Assembly (NCBI GenBank): GCA_017412605.1
Contig: JAFPWY010000003.1
Span: forward strand, 301,207-365,206
Direction of reading: 5' to 3'
From: Fibrobacter sp.
GTDB lineage: Bacteria; Fibrobacterota; Fibrobacteria; Fibrobacterales; Fibrobacteraceae
DNA: 64,000 nucleotides
Positions 54,755 through 63,667 of the stretch are shown here, piece after piece. Under the pieces are notes generated by a model. The model did no database searches. It saw only the letters and a program-made list of their open reading frames with translations, and had not been told where the DNA came from. Made by a program: the position numbers and the translations under genes. Numbering within the stretch: position 1 is the first letter of the stretch; each line of letters opens with the position of its first letter.

Positions 54755-55053
54755 AAAAAGAGACGAGCAGTGAGCGGTGAGCAATGAGCTATGAGCTATG
54801 AGGTCGGTCGCCTGCGGCTCCCTTTGAGTCAAAGTATGGCGGCAAAGCCGCAATTTTATAAATTCTCACGTCTTTCCCTAACCACCAACTACTCTTTACT
54901 AACCACATCCTACTTCTCATACCTCAAAGCAAAGCGACCTCAAAGGGGCTTTAGCCCCGACCTCACCTCTCATTATCACGCACTTCGTGCGTTGATAATA
55001 GACGGCGAAGCCGTGTTATTTCTCCCTAGCCTCTAGATCCTAGCCTCTAGCCC
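54755..55053. repeat. Composite intergenic repeat block between gatC and the helicase gene
   Basis: TGAGC-type units (54762-54815), the hairpin GCGGCAAAGCCGC (54830s), a plain stretch (~54850-54920), more TGAGGT-type units with GGGGCTTTAGCCCC (54940s), then the inverted form of the CACGGCTTCGCCGT / GCACGAAGTGCGTG pair and CTAG-type units (54974-55060). The order is the reverse complement of the blocks at 31795 and 57545, so one composite element appears in both orientations. Confidence 0.88.
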
Positions 55054-57513
55054 CTACCCTACTATATCTAGAGCAGCGTACTTCAAGATTATTGTTCGCA
55101 CGACGTTGTCGCGGGCAAAGCGCACGTCTACGCGGGCGTTGTCCCCGGTCCCGTAGGCCTTCATGATGACGCCGACACCATACTTGGAGTGGCTCACCTT
55201 GACTCCGGCGTGGAAGGGATTCTCGCTGTACTCGTCGTAAACGATTTGCGGGCCCGATGTCGAGGCCTTCTGGACCTTGATGGGGTTACGGTAGACAATA
55301 TGCTTGTCGTTCTTCTTGATTGACGAAGAGACGAGAGACGGGCGGTTGTAACTACCCGAAGACCGTCCGAAACTGGAACCGCCAAAACCAGAAGATTGTC
55401 CAAAACTACGACCGTAGCTACCTGTAGATGCAGCGGGTCGACGGGCGTAAGCCGGAGGCATATTCGGACGCGGAGACGGAGTTCCCTCATCGATACACGG
55501 GGTAAATTCCACGACCGTCGGATCGAGTTCCCCAAGGAACCTCGAAGGAGCAAACGGACGAACCGTGCCCTGGTAGAACCTTCGTTCGGCATGGTACAGG
55601 TAAAGTTTCTTCTCGGCGCGAGTACAGCCTACATAGAACAGGCGACGTTCTTCTTCCATCTGTTCGCGCAAGTTCTCTTCAGAAGAAAGGAGCGAACCGC
55701 GGATAAGCGGGAAAATCTCCTCGTCGCAACCGGCAATATGCACCGTGTTAAATTCAAGTCCCTTGGCCATGTGGATCGTCATCAGCGTCACGTGATCCCT
55801 GGACTCGTCCACTTTCTTGTCGGCGTCGGTCAACAGCGAAATGTCCTGCAAGAAGGCATCCAGCGTAGCACCGGGATGGTCTTCGTCGAATTCGCGGACG
55901 GCGTTCACCATTTCGTTCAAGTTCGCAATGCGCTCGTCGGCGGTCAGTTCGTCTTCCTTGCGCAGAAAATCCTTGTAGTTCAAATCTTCGATAATCTTTT
56001 CGACAAGGATAGGCAGCGGAGTCTCCCCCGCAGCAACCAGCGTTTTCCACGTGTTCACCAGTTCCACGAAGGGCTTGAGTTTGCCAGCGGCACGGCTTGC
56101 ACTAGAGGCTTCCTCGACAAGCATTTCCCAAAACGTCCCGCTTCCCATACGGACAAGCCCGAGAATGTTTTCCACAGTCGTCTTGCCAATCGAACGCGGG
56201 GGCGTGTTGATAACACGCAGGAACGCCGCATCGTCCTTTTCGTTCGCCATCAGGCGAAGGTACGCGAGAATGTCCTTGATTTCCTTGCGGTCCCAGAACC
56301 GGGTACCGCCAAAAATCACCGACGGGATGCGGCGGTCGTTCAGCGCCTTTTCCAAGGCGCGGGACTGCGCGTTCGTGCGATAGAAAACAGCCGTCTTTGA
56401 ATAATATTCCGGACCCGCGACAGCAATCAGGTCAGCAATTGTGCTGGCTTCCGAGCGGTCGTCAATCAAGTGGCGCACGCGAATCGGGTCGCCCGCCTCT
56501 TCCTTGGAATAAACGACCTTCTGCATTTCCTGCGGGCGAACGTTGTGCGCAATCACGGAACCGGCGCCTTGGACAATATTGCTCGTCGAGCGGTAATTCC
56601 GTTCCAACTTCACGATGGTCACCGGAGCAAAGTCGCGGTGGAAATTGCGGATAATCTTGATGTTCGCGCCACGCCAGCCGTAAATGCTCTGGTCGTCATC
56701 GCCCACCACGGTCACGTTCTTATTTTCGTTTATCAGCAATTTCAGAAGTTCGTACTGGACGTCGTTCGTATCTTGGTATTCGTCCACCACAACATATTGG
56801 AAGCGGCTTGCCAGCTGTTCCGCAAGACTCGGCACCTTCTGGAGCATGAGCACCGTATTGAACAGCAAGTCATCGAAATCCATGGCGTTCGATTCCTTGA
56901 GACGCTTCTGGTATTCCGCATAGTATCGTGCGTAATTCTCCGCATCGGCAAACTCGGCCTCGGCCATGGCCACCTCGGGCGTCTGCAAGACCACGGAATT
57001 TCCCTTATACAAGATGGTATTCTTGTACCGCGAGATAGCAGCATGGACCTTCTTGAGGTCGGAAACGTCGTAAGACTCGCCCAGTTCCTCTTTCAGGATT
57101 TCCTTCAAGACCTTCCGCTGGTCATCGTCATCGTATATCGAGAAATTCGCGTCGTACCACTTTTCACCAAGTGCACGCACGACAAAATCCTTGCCCAGAC
57201 ACAGCTTGAGCAACTTGAGGCATACGGAATGGAACGTTCCCATCCAGTTGAAAGGCACGTTGCAATCCAACAACCGCTGGATACGGCCCTTCATTTCGCG
57301 GGCGGCCTTGTTTGTAAATGTCACCGCCAAAATGCGGTTCGCTTCCACGCCATAATACGAGACGAGATGGGCAATTTTGTACGTAATCGCGCGGGTCTTT
57401 CCCGAACCGGCACCGGCAAGAATCAGCATCGGGCCGTCAATCTTTTTTGCGGCAGCGGCCTGCTCCGGGTTCAGTTCACGATCAAGTACAGCTCCATCAA
57501 CAATGTTCGCCAT
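55054..57513 (-). CDS. PcrA/UvrD-type superfamily I DNA helicase
   Basis: An 819-aa helicase for repair and fork processing. Walker A ILAGAGSGKTRAITYK near residue 35, then VVVDEYQDTND, VGDDDQSIYGWRGA, and QAR-type motifs (ERNYRST, VTLMTIHMAKGLEF, FYVGCTRA). After a Gly/Ser/Arg-rich linker (~690-740) the last ~50 residues (HSKYGVGVIMKAYGTGDNAR) form a PcrA-like Tudor domain that in homologues binds RNA polymerase. The ATG at 57513 follows TAGGAG; a TTG one codon earlier is unlikely. Confidence 0.95.
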   Translation of the reverse strand: MANIVDGAVLDRELNPEQAAAAKKIDGPMLILAGAGSGKTRAITYKIAHLVSYYGVEANRILAVTFTNKAAREMKGRIQRLLDCNVPFNWMGTFHSVCLKLLKLCLGKDFVVRALGEKWYDANFSIYDDDDQRKVLKEILKEELGESYDVSDLKKVHAAISRYKNTILYKGNSVVLQTPEVAMAEAEFADAENYARYYAEYQKRLKESNAMDFDDLLFNTVLMLQKVPSLAEQLASRFQYVVVDEYQDTNDVQYELLKLLINENKNVTVVGDDDQSIYGWRGANIKIIRNFHRDFAPVTIVKLERNYRSTSNIVQGAGSVIAHNVRPQEMQKVVYSKEEAGDPIRVRHLIDDRSEASTIADLIAVAGPEYYSKTAVFYRTNAQSRALEKALNDRRIPSVIFGGTRFWDRKEIKDILAYLRLMANEKDDAAFLRVINTPPRSIGKTTVENILGLVRMGSGTFWEMLVEEASSASRAAGKLKPFVELVNTWKTLVAAGETPLPILVEKIIEDLNYKDFLRKEDELTADERIANLNEMVNAVREFDEDHPGATLDAFLQDISLLTDADKKVDESRDHVTLMTIHMAKGLEFNTVHIAGCDEEIFPLIRGSLLSSEENLREQMEEERRLFYVGCTRAEKKLYLYHAERRFYQGTVRPFAPSRFLGELDPTVVEFTPCIDEGTPSPRPNMPPAYARRPAASTGSYGRSFGQSSGFGGSSFGRSSGSYNRPSLVSSSIKKNDKHIVYRNPIKVQKASTSGPQIVYDEYSENPFHAGVKVSHSKYGVGVIMKAYGTGDNARVDVRFARDNVVRTIILKYAALDIVG

Positions 57514-57544
57514 CAAACGCTCCTATAAGACATACGGGAGGGGA

Positions 57545-57840
57545 ATATAGAAAATAGGAGTTAGGATCTAGAGGCTAGGGGCTAGGGGCTAGGGAAATAG
57601 ACGAGAGACGAGAGACGAGAGACGAAAGGACTTGTCATTGCGAAGGGCGAATAGCCCTGAAGCAATCTCGGTTAGAGGATCTAGAGGGTAGGATCTAGGG
57701 GTTAGGGGTTAGGGGTTAGGATCTAGGGGCTAGGGGCTAGGGAGAAATATCACGGCTTCGCCGTCTGTTATTAACGCACGAAGTGCGTGATTCTTTTTCC
57801 CTAGCCTCTTGTCTCTAGACACTATTCTCTAGCTTTGAGC
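57545..57840. repeat. Composite intergenic repeat block upstream of the helicase gene
   Basis: CTAGGGG/TTAGGATCT units (57555-57593 and 57670-57745), four tandem GAGACGA heptamers (57600-57627), a 37-bp element identical to that at 31831-31867 (57633-57669), and the hairpin pair CACGGCTTCGCCGT / GCACGAAGTGCGTG (57750-57790) preceded by GGGAGAAATAT, as at 31930. It lies between pilB and the helicase gene on the minus strand. Confidence 0.9.
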
Positions 57841-57844
57841 CTCA

Positions 57845-59782
57845 CTAAGCATCATCGGCGGCGGATGCACCCACAGCCTGTTCGAGCGTTGTCGCGCCGT
57901 CCAAGGCCTTCTGGATGCCGTCCATACGCAGCGTAATCATCCCGCATTCCTTCATGGCGGCACGCTTGATGACGTCGCCCGAAGAGCGCTTGATGATGAG
58001 GTTACGCACCGTCTCGTTCGGCACGAGAAACTCGTAGATACCGCAACGACCCTTGTAGCCCGAACCGTCGCACTTTTCGCAGCCGCGCCCGTGGTAGAAC
58101 TGCATGTCCGGAGTGAGGTGCAGCTCCTCGCGCAGGGAATCCGAAATCTCGACCGGCTCCTTGCAGTACTTGCAGATACGGCGCACAAGGCGCTGGGCAA
58201 GCACGCCCTTGATAGCGGTCGACACAAGGAACGGTTCCAGTCCCATTTCGAGCAGACGGGGGAATGCACCGGCAGCATCGTTCGTATGGAGCGTACTGAA
58301 GACCAAGTGACCTGTCAAAGCAGCTTCGATAGCCATGGACGAGGTTTCCTGGTCACGCATTTCACCGATCATGATGACGTCCGGGTCCTGACGGAGCAAG
58401 GCACGGATGCCCGCAGCGAACGTGAAGCCCGCCGCATTGTTAATCTGCCCCTGGTTCACGCCGTCGATGTTCAATTCGACCGGGTCTTCCATGGTAGAAA
58501 TGTTAATCGTAGAATCAAGAATCTCGCGGATGGAGGCGTAAAGCGTGGTAGACTTACCGGAACCCGTAGGACCGGTCACAAGCACAATGCCGTTCGGAGC
58601 ATTAATACAATCGAGGAACTGCTTGAGGACACGAGCGTCGAAGCCCATGTCCTTCAGCGGGAACTGACCCGAGTTCGGGTCCAAAATACGCATAACGATC
58701 TTTTCGCAAACGCCGCGCTTGCGCAAAGAAATCGGGAAAGAGCTCACACGAAGGTCGACTTCGGCGCCCTTGTAACGCACGGTAAAGCGGCCGTCCAAGG
58801 GCTTACGCTTTTCGGCGATGTCCATCTTGGACAAAAGCTTGATACGCGAAAGGATCTGCGGCATCAGGCGCGCGGGAATCGGGGACATCACCTGCAAGTC
58901 ACCATCGATGCGGTAGCGGAGCTTGAGGAACGTTTCCTGCGGCTCCAGGTGAATATCGGATGCGTGGCGGGCAATGGCTTCGTGAATCAGCGTTGTCACA
59001 ATCTTCACGACCGCACGGCCTTCTTCGTCACTCAGTTCCGGTTCATTGTTGTTGTTCGCGTCGCGGTCAACGGTCTCCAGTTCGCCTTCTTCCCTAGACT
59101 CGTTGATGAGTTCTGCAAGGGATTCCTCGGCAGGGCCGTGGCCAGAAAAAACACGTTCAATCGCCTTGAGCACATCCTTCTCGGAGGCCATGACGATATC
59201 CACTTCCATCTTCACCTTGAACTTCACGATGTTGATGACGCGCATGTTGGTCGGGTCGGTCATCGCGATAGTCAAGGAAACACGGGGCATGCGACGCTCG
59301 TCCTCCGCCTTCAGAACGAACAGCGGGACAATCTTGTACGTCTTGCACAAGTCCTCAGGAAGATAGGTGTAGGCATCAGGGTCGATGATGAAGTTTTCGA
59401 GCCTCACATACGGGACCTCGAACTGCATCGAAAGAATCTCAATGAGGCGCTCTTCGGGCATGAAGCCAAGGTCGACCAGGGTGCGTCCCAGGCGTTTGCC
59501 CGAGGTTTTCTGCATCTCGAGCGCCTTGTTCAGCTGATCCTCGTTGATATAGCCCTGCTTGAGCAGCATTTCACCAATACGCATCTTGGTGGTGGACTGC
59601 ATCTGGACACCGAGAATGCTTGTCAGCGTATCTTCGCTCACCATGCCCAAACGCAGGAGAATCTTGCTCAACATCAATCCCGTGCGCTTGTGTTCGGCCA
59701 TCGCATGAGCGAGCTGGTCTTCGTCCAGGATTCCCTGGCGCAGCAGGAGCTGCCCTAAATTCAATTTTGCACTACTATTCAT
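57845..59782 (-). CDS. pilB: Type IV pilus / type II secretion assembly ATPase
   Basis: A 645-aa GspE/PilB ATPase. Two N-terminal MshEN-type domains (LGQLLLRQGILDEDQLAHAM and IGEMLLKQGYINEDQLNKAL) occur in c-di-GMP-binding relatives; the second keeps RLGRTLVDLGF. The core has Walker A VTGPTGSGKSTTLYA, the Asp box, His box, and zinc cysteines (CKYC ... CEKC). It powers pilus extension or pseudopilus growth. The ATG at 59782 overlaps the thiL stop (ATGA), which fixes the start despite a poor Shine-Dalgarno site. Confidence 0.93.
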   Translation of the reverse strand: MNSSAKLNLGQLLLRQGILDEDQLAHAMAEHKRTGLMLSKILLRLGMVSEDTLTSILGVQMQSTTKMRIGEMLLKQGYINEDQLNKALEMQKTSGKRLGRTLVDLGFMPEERLIEILSMQFEVPYVRLENFIIDPDAYTYLPEDLCKTYKIVPLFVLKAEDERRMPRVSLTIAMTDPTNMRVINIVKFKVKMEVDIVMASEKDVLKAIERVFSGHGPAEESLAELINESREEGELETVDRDANNNNEPELSDEEGRAVVKIVTTLIHEAIARHASDIHLEPQETFLKLRYRIDGDLQVMSPIPARLMPQILSRIKLLSKMDIAEKRKPLDGRFTVRYKGAEVDLRVSSFPISLRKRGVCEKIVMRILDPNSGQFPLKDMGFDARVLKQFLDCINAPNGIVLVTGPTGSGKSTTLYASIREILDSTINISTMEDPVELNIDGVNQGQINNAAGFTFAAGIRALLRQDPDVIMIGEMRDQETSSMAIEAALTGHLVFSTLHTNDAAGAFPRLLEMGLEPFLVSTAIKGVLAQRLVRRICKYCKEPVEISDSLREELHLTPDMQFYHGRGCEKCDGSGYKGRCGIYEFLVPNETVRNLIIKRSSGDVIKRAAMKECGMITLRMDGIQKALDGATTLEQAVGASAADDA

Positions 59783-60786
59783 ATATGGGACCAAGCCTGT
59801 GCTTTAAGTAAATTCCTCTTCCCTTCCGGCCCGAGGCCAAAAACCCCGGAACCAGCCAAGACCGTTCCAATCCTTGAAACGGTCCCTAGGTGTTCGTTAT
59901 CATTCAACAATATACTTTTTGTATCTGCAAAAGAAAACAGCAAATTGTACTCTTCACCGCCATTCAGAGCCAAATCCAGTGCCGAAATATTGAAAAAGTC
60001 GGCCATTTCGAGGACATCCGGGTCGATGGGGAGCTTTTCCAGGTCGATTTCCATCGAAACGCCGGACGAAAGGGCCAAATGGTTCAATTCCGACGAGAGG
60101 CCGTCGCTGATGTCCATGCAGGCATTACAGCCCCCCAGCCGGGCCAGTTCCGCACCAGCGGACTCCTTAATCTTGGGGCAAAGGTGGTATTCCACCAGGC
60201 GGGCAAAACGGGAGGCTTCCTCGGGATGGTTCATGAGCAGCCACAACCCGGCGGCGGACTTCCCCAGCGTCCCCGTCACGTAGACGCCGTCCCCGGGGCA
60301 TGCGGCGCTCCGCAAAAGGGGCTTCTCGGAAGCCATCTCCCCTAACAACGTTGTCGAAAATACGGTCGCATCGCCGGCAACCGTATCGCCGCCAATCAGC
60401 GCAATACCGCGCTTCGCGAAGCCATCGGCCAGGGCCGCCGAAATGCGGGAACGCATCGGCGCATCCCACGACTTGTTCAGGCAGACCCCCAGCAGGGCCA
60501 TGCGCGGCACGCCCCCCATCGCCGAAATATCGGACACGTTCGAGACGATATGCTTCTCGACAGCCTGCTCCGGAGTAGACCAGTCCATACGGAAATGCAC
60601 GTTTTCGACCGACAAGTCCTTCGTGGCGAGCCAACCGTCAAAAATGGCGGCGTCGTCCCCGACCGGCAACCACTCCCGGTAACGCGGCGGACGCGCTTCC
60701 ATCGAGGCCGATTTGTCCAAAATGGACTCGACAAAACGGAACTCACCGAGGGGCGGAAATTTGGCTTTTGGGGATAACATGTGCAT
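59779..60786 (-). CDS. thiL: Thiamine-monophosphate kinase
   Basis: A 335-aa ThiL phosphorylating TMP to TPP. Seen: VGDDAAIF, STPEQAVEKHIVSNVSDISAMG with metal ligands, IGGDTVAG, DGVYVTGTLGKSAAGL and MDISDGLSSEL. The start ATG lacks a clear Shine-Dalgarno; a second ATG two codons on is possible. It is coupled to pilB by a 4-nt overlap, an arrangement without obvious functional meaning. Confidence 0.95.
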   Translation of the reverse strand: MHMLSPKAKFPPLGEFRFVESILDKSASMEARPPRYREWLPVGDDAAIFDGWLATKDLSVENVHFRMDWSTPEQAVEKHIVSNVSDISAMGGVPRMALLGVCLNKSWDAPMRSRISAALADGFAKRGIALIGGDTVAGDATVFSTTLLGEMASEKPLLRSAACPGDGVYVTGTLGKSAAGLWLLMNHPEEASRFARLVEYHLCPKIKESAGAELARLGGCNACMDISDGLSSELNHLALSSGVSMEIDLEKLPIDPDVLEMADFFNISALDLALNGGEEYNLLFSFADTKSILLNDNEHLGTVSRIGTVLAGSGVFGLGPEGKRNLLKAQAWSHI

Positions 60787-60880
60787 AAGTTAGAAATTAA
60801 ATGAGAATTGGGCAAAAAAAATAAAAAAAGGCCAAAAAATAGAATACTAATTACATAAGAAAATAGTTATCTTTAATGCC

Positions 60881-61306
60881 GTGGGACACATATTCTTCAT
60901 AGCACCTTCATCGCCCGGCAGTTTGGAAAAACTCAGCCAGTGGACCTTGCGGTGGTTGCTGGAACGCGACCTCGCCATCGATTCCACGATGTACACGTGC
61001 AACAGCATCGAAGACGCCACCAGCCTCCTGGAATCGGCGCTCAACTTCGGCCAGTCCCCCACGCTGATTATCTTTGACCATTCGGACCGCCCCACCGAAA
61101 AGAACATCGCGTTCAGCCAGGCGCTCCGCGATGCCATCCCCGAATCCTGGGTCATCGAGTTCGTTCCCGACAACATGCCCGTGCAGCATGACGACGACAA
61201 CCTGTTCTGGGTGCGCCGCCCGCTCACCGAAGACGAATGGGACGAGACCTTGGACCTGGTCCTCTTGAAAAGTGGGTCTCCGCAATGGGCGAAGGTAGAA
61301 ACCTAG
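60881..61306 (+). CDS. Unrecognised small protein upstream of the glycosidase-like gene
   Basis: A 141-aa soluble protein with a Rossmann-like beginning (HIFFIAPSSPGSLEKLSQW) and an acidic C-terminus; no conserved motif is recognised. The start is GTG with no ribosome site; a weak TATCTT -10 lies 7 nt before it. Its 3' end overlaps the next gene by 22 nt, so the two are probably cotranscribed. It may be a response-regulator-receiver-like or regulatory fold, but this cannot be supported. Confidence 0.7.
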   Translation: MGHIFFIAPSSPGSLEKLSQWTLRWLLERDLAIDSTMYTCNSIEDATSLLESALNFGQSPTLIIFDHSDRPTEKNIAFSQALRDAIPESWVIEFVPDNMPVQHDDDNLFWVRRPLTEDEWDETLDLVLLKSGSPQWAKVET

Positions 61307-62292
61307 CCCCCGTCAAGGTCAAGGGCGTAAGCTATTTCGGCGTGCGTTCGCCTAAGCACGCAATTTCGGACATGCAAGGTATCAAGGCCGCGGGCTTCAA
61401 CGCGGTGCTCCACACGTGGAGCGAAGAGGACCTGCAATACTACTTTGACACCATGAAGGAAATCGTGGACCAGAGTGCCGGACTCGGCCTCAAGGTCTAC
61501 GTGAACCCCTGGGGAGTCGGCCGCGTGTTCGGCGGAGAGGCCTATTCCGAACTCACCGCCAGGAACCACGACCTGTGCCAGGTGGCGCTCGACGGCCAGC
61601 CCAAGGTGGCCGCCTGCCCGAACCACCCCGAATTCCGCGCCTACATGCACCGCTGGATCGAGACCGTGTGCGCGACGAAGGTCGACACGATTTTCTGGGA
61701 CGAGCCGCACTTCTATTTCGAAAAGGGCGGACTCCAGAACTGGAGCTGCCGCTGCGAGAAATGCCAAGCCAAGTTCCGCAAGCAGTTCGGCTACGAAATG
61801 CCCGCCGAGCTCACCGACGACGTGTTGAAGTTCCGCGAAGACAGCCTCATCGACTTCTTGAAAGAAATGACCGAAGATGTACACGCCCGCGGCAAGCGCA
61901 ACTGCGTGTGCATGCTCCCGCCGTGGTTCCCCGCCGGGCTTGACGACTGGGGCCGCGTGGCGAGTCTCGAAAGCGTCGACGAAGTGGCCAGCGACCCGTA
62001 CTGGGAACGTGGCGCCGCCGAGGAATGGGTCCGCGAGAAGTACGCCGAAACGGCAAAGAAGCTTGTGGATGTCGCCAGCCAATACGGAAAGGCCGTGCAG
62101 ATGTGGATCAAGGCGTACCAGATCGAGGCGGGCCGCGAAAACGACCTCGCCATCGCCGTCGAAGAAAGCCGTGCCGCAGGCATCGACAACATCTTCGCCT
62201 GGAGCTACCGCGGCACCGAGACGCTCAGCTGGCTAAAAAGCGACAACCCGAACGAAGTCGCCCATGTGTTCCGAACTGCCGTAACAGTTTAA
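61285..62292 (+). CDS. Putative TIM-barrel glycoside-hydrolase-like protein
   Basis: A 335-aa soluble protein without signal peptide. It shows barrel-type strand-helix alternation (GIKAAGFNAVLHTW, LKVYVNPWGVGRVF, DTIFWDEPHF, NIFAWSYRG). The strand D134-T-I-F-W-D139-E140-P-H142 has an acid at the usual position, and CRCEKCQAKFRKQFG forms a small Cys cluster as in some putative glycoside hydrolases. The ATG at 61285 was chosen because the earlier start would extend further into the upstream gene. Specific family and substrate are not assigned. Confidence 0.75.
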   Translation: MGEGRNLAPVKVKGVSYFGVRSPKHAISDMQGIKAAGFNAVLHTWSEEDLQYYFDTMKEIVDQSAGLGLKVYVNPWGVGRVFGGEAYSELTARNHDLCQVALDGQPKVAACPNHPEFRAYMHRWIETVCATKVDTIFWDEPHFYFEKGGLQNWSCRCEKCQAKFRKQFGYEMPAELTDDVLKFREDSLIDFLKEMTEDVHARGKRNCVCMLPPWFPAGLDDWGRVASLESVDEVASDPYWERGAAEEWVREKYAETAKKLVDVASQYGKAVQMWIKAYQIEAGRENDLAIAVEESRAAGIDNIFAWSYRGTETLSWLKSDNPNEVAHVFRTAVTV

Positions 62293-62317
62293 TTTCCAAA
62301 AGACGATAACACATCCT

Positions 62318-63079
62318 ATGAAAAAATCCATGTTCACCAGAATCATAGCGGCAACGCTTTTATTTGCATCGTTCACTTTTGCACAACTTGATCAAACCGG
62401 CAACGAGACAAAACGGACCGTCGACAAGACGGACTACTACTATCACGCTCACGACGGAATATATTTTTCGACAGGATTCACCTTCGCCTACGAATCCTTA
62501 AACAAGCATTACAAAAACAATGGCTGGAGCACCACAGACGTCCAGGACAATTCTTTCAAGGGCTGGATACCTCCCCTTATCGAAGTCAGGCTTGGCGCTT
62601 ACTACCTCAACGTCGCCGGCATTTACGGATTATTTGCACTCGGCCTCGGGACAGGCGACATTGAAAGCACCGGTCCCGACAGGGATGATGAAGAAGGATG
62701 GAAGGAGAAGGCCTCAGCCACAACCATGAGAATACTTCTCGGCCTAGGGGCCGATTTTTACCCGTTTCAAGACAAGGAAAGCCTGCTTTACGGCCTATTT
62801 TTCGGACTTTGCGGGGGCTTTGCATTTGAAGCAGCGGAAATTACCACCGAATATCACTTCCAGAACTCTGACGAGACTTTCCACAATGTCTTTGGCCGAA
62901 TTGAAGCGGGTTACGACTGGTGGTTTTGCACGCGCTGGAGAGTTGGCGCATCGTTCAACTACACCTTCGGCGGATTCATGCACACAGAATCCCCGAATTA
63001 CGATTACAGCGGTTCAAGAAAAGAGGAGCAAACCACAACAAGCCACACCTTCGGTTTAACGCTAAGAATTGCGCACTAA
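62318..63079 (+). CDS. Outer-membrane beta-barrel protein
   Basis: A 253-aa exported protein: signal peptide (cleavage near TFA-QL), then alternating strands (GIYFSTGFTFAYESL, LIEVRLGAYYLNVAG, FGRIEAGYDWWF, WRVGASFNYTFGGF) ending SHTFGLTLRIAH. A small barrel of unknown function. The decayed sequence at 63180-63557 is a partial paralogue: it matches the LLYGLFFGLCGG and FGRIEAGYDWWFCTRW parts. Confidence 0.8.
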   Translation: MKKSMFTRIIAATLLFASFTFAQLDQTGNETKRTVDKTDYYYHAHDGIYFSTGFTFAYESLNKHYKNNGWSTTDVQDNSFKGWIPPLIEVRLGAYYLNVAGIYGLFALGLGTGDIESTGPDRDDEEGWKEKASATTMRILLGLGADFYPFQDKESLLYGLFFGLCGGFAFEAAEITTEYHFQNSDETFHNVFGRIEAGYDWWFCTRWRVGASFNYTFGGFMHTESPNYDYSGSRKEEQTTTSHTFGLTLRIAH

Positions 63080-63179
63080 CCAAAAAACAGAGTTCCAACT
63101 GAAAAAAAAGGTGAAGCTTTCACGCCCACAAAGGCCTTTACTTTTCTAATAGCCTGGCTTTTTCTTATATATACACCCG

Positions 63180-63557
63180 CCATATCTACGTTGGAGATAC
63201 TGAGGACCATTACACAAAGTACAACGATATTTTCAACGGTTCAGGTCTTTACAACGAAATACTAGCCCATTCTACGGCATATTCTTCGGATTAAGTTCAG
63301 GCGTCGTAATGGACATCGTCCGCTATACCTACAAAAAAAGGAAAAAGAACAGACATGACACCGATACATTAATCGACATGTTTGGCACATTTGAGATCGG
63401 CAAAGAATGGTGGATAAGCAGACGATGGAGCTTCGGAACGTCACTCTTCTATAACTTCGGCGCATACAACGAAAAAGATGAAGAAGAACGAGACGCTACA
63501 TATAAGGATTCCTTTGCGGTCCACAGCATCGGAATCTCGTTCAGGATAACCCATTAA
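63180..63557 (+). pseudogene. Decayed paralogue of the 62318-63079 barrel protein
   Basis: From 63309 the frame reads MDIVRYTYKK ... FGTFEIGKEWWISRRWSFG ... SIGISFRITH, aligning with the C-terminal third of the upstream gene. Just before it, in the same frame, PFYGIFFGLSSG matches LLYGLFFGLCGG of the paralogue, but the preceding codons (HIYVGDTED..., KYNDIFNG) continue in another frame that ends at TAA 63293-63295. There is no signal peptide or start. It looks like a frameshifted, 5'-deleted duplicate, although expression of the 82-aa remnant is not excluded. Confidence 0.75.
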
Positions 63558-63589
63558 AGAGCGAAGTAATTCTTTATACATTGAATTGA

Positions 63590-63628
63590 AAAAACAACAA
63601 AAAAGCCCTCCCTGCTTTAGGCAGGGAG
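63590..63628 (-). terminator. Rho-independent terminator of the TIGR02145 gene (minus strand)
   Basis: Read on the minus strand: an 8-bp stem CTCCCTGC / GCAGGGAG with a CTAAA loop, followed by GGCTTTTTTGTTGTTTTTT. Confidence 0.9.
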
Positions 63629-63667
63629 AGGAGCCGCTAGGGCTTGCTAGGACCACCTTCGTTGGTC

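Noticed and set aside
58091..59758. 555-aa open frame on the plus strand
   Set aside because: Antisense of pilB; no family features.
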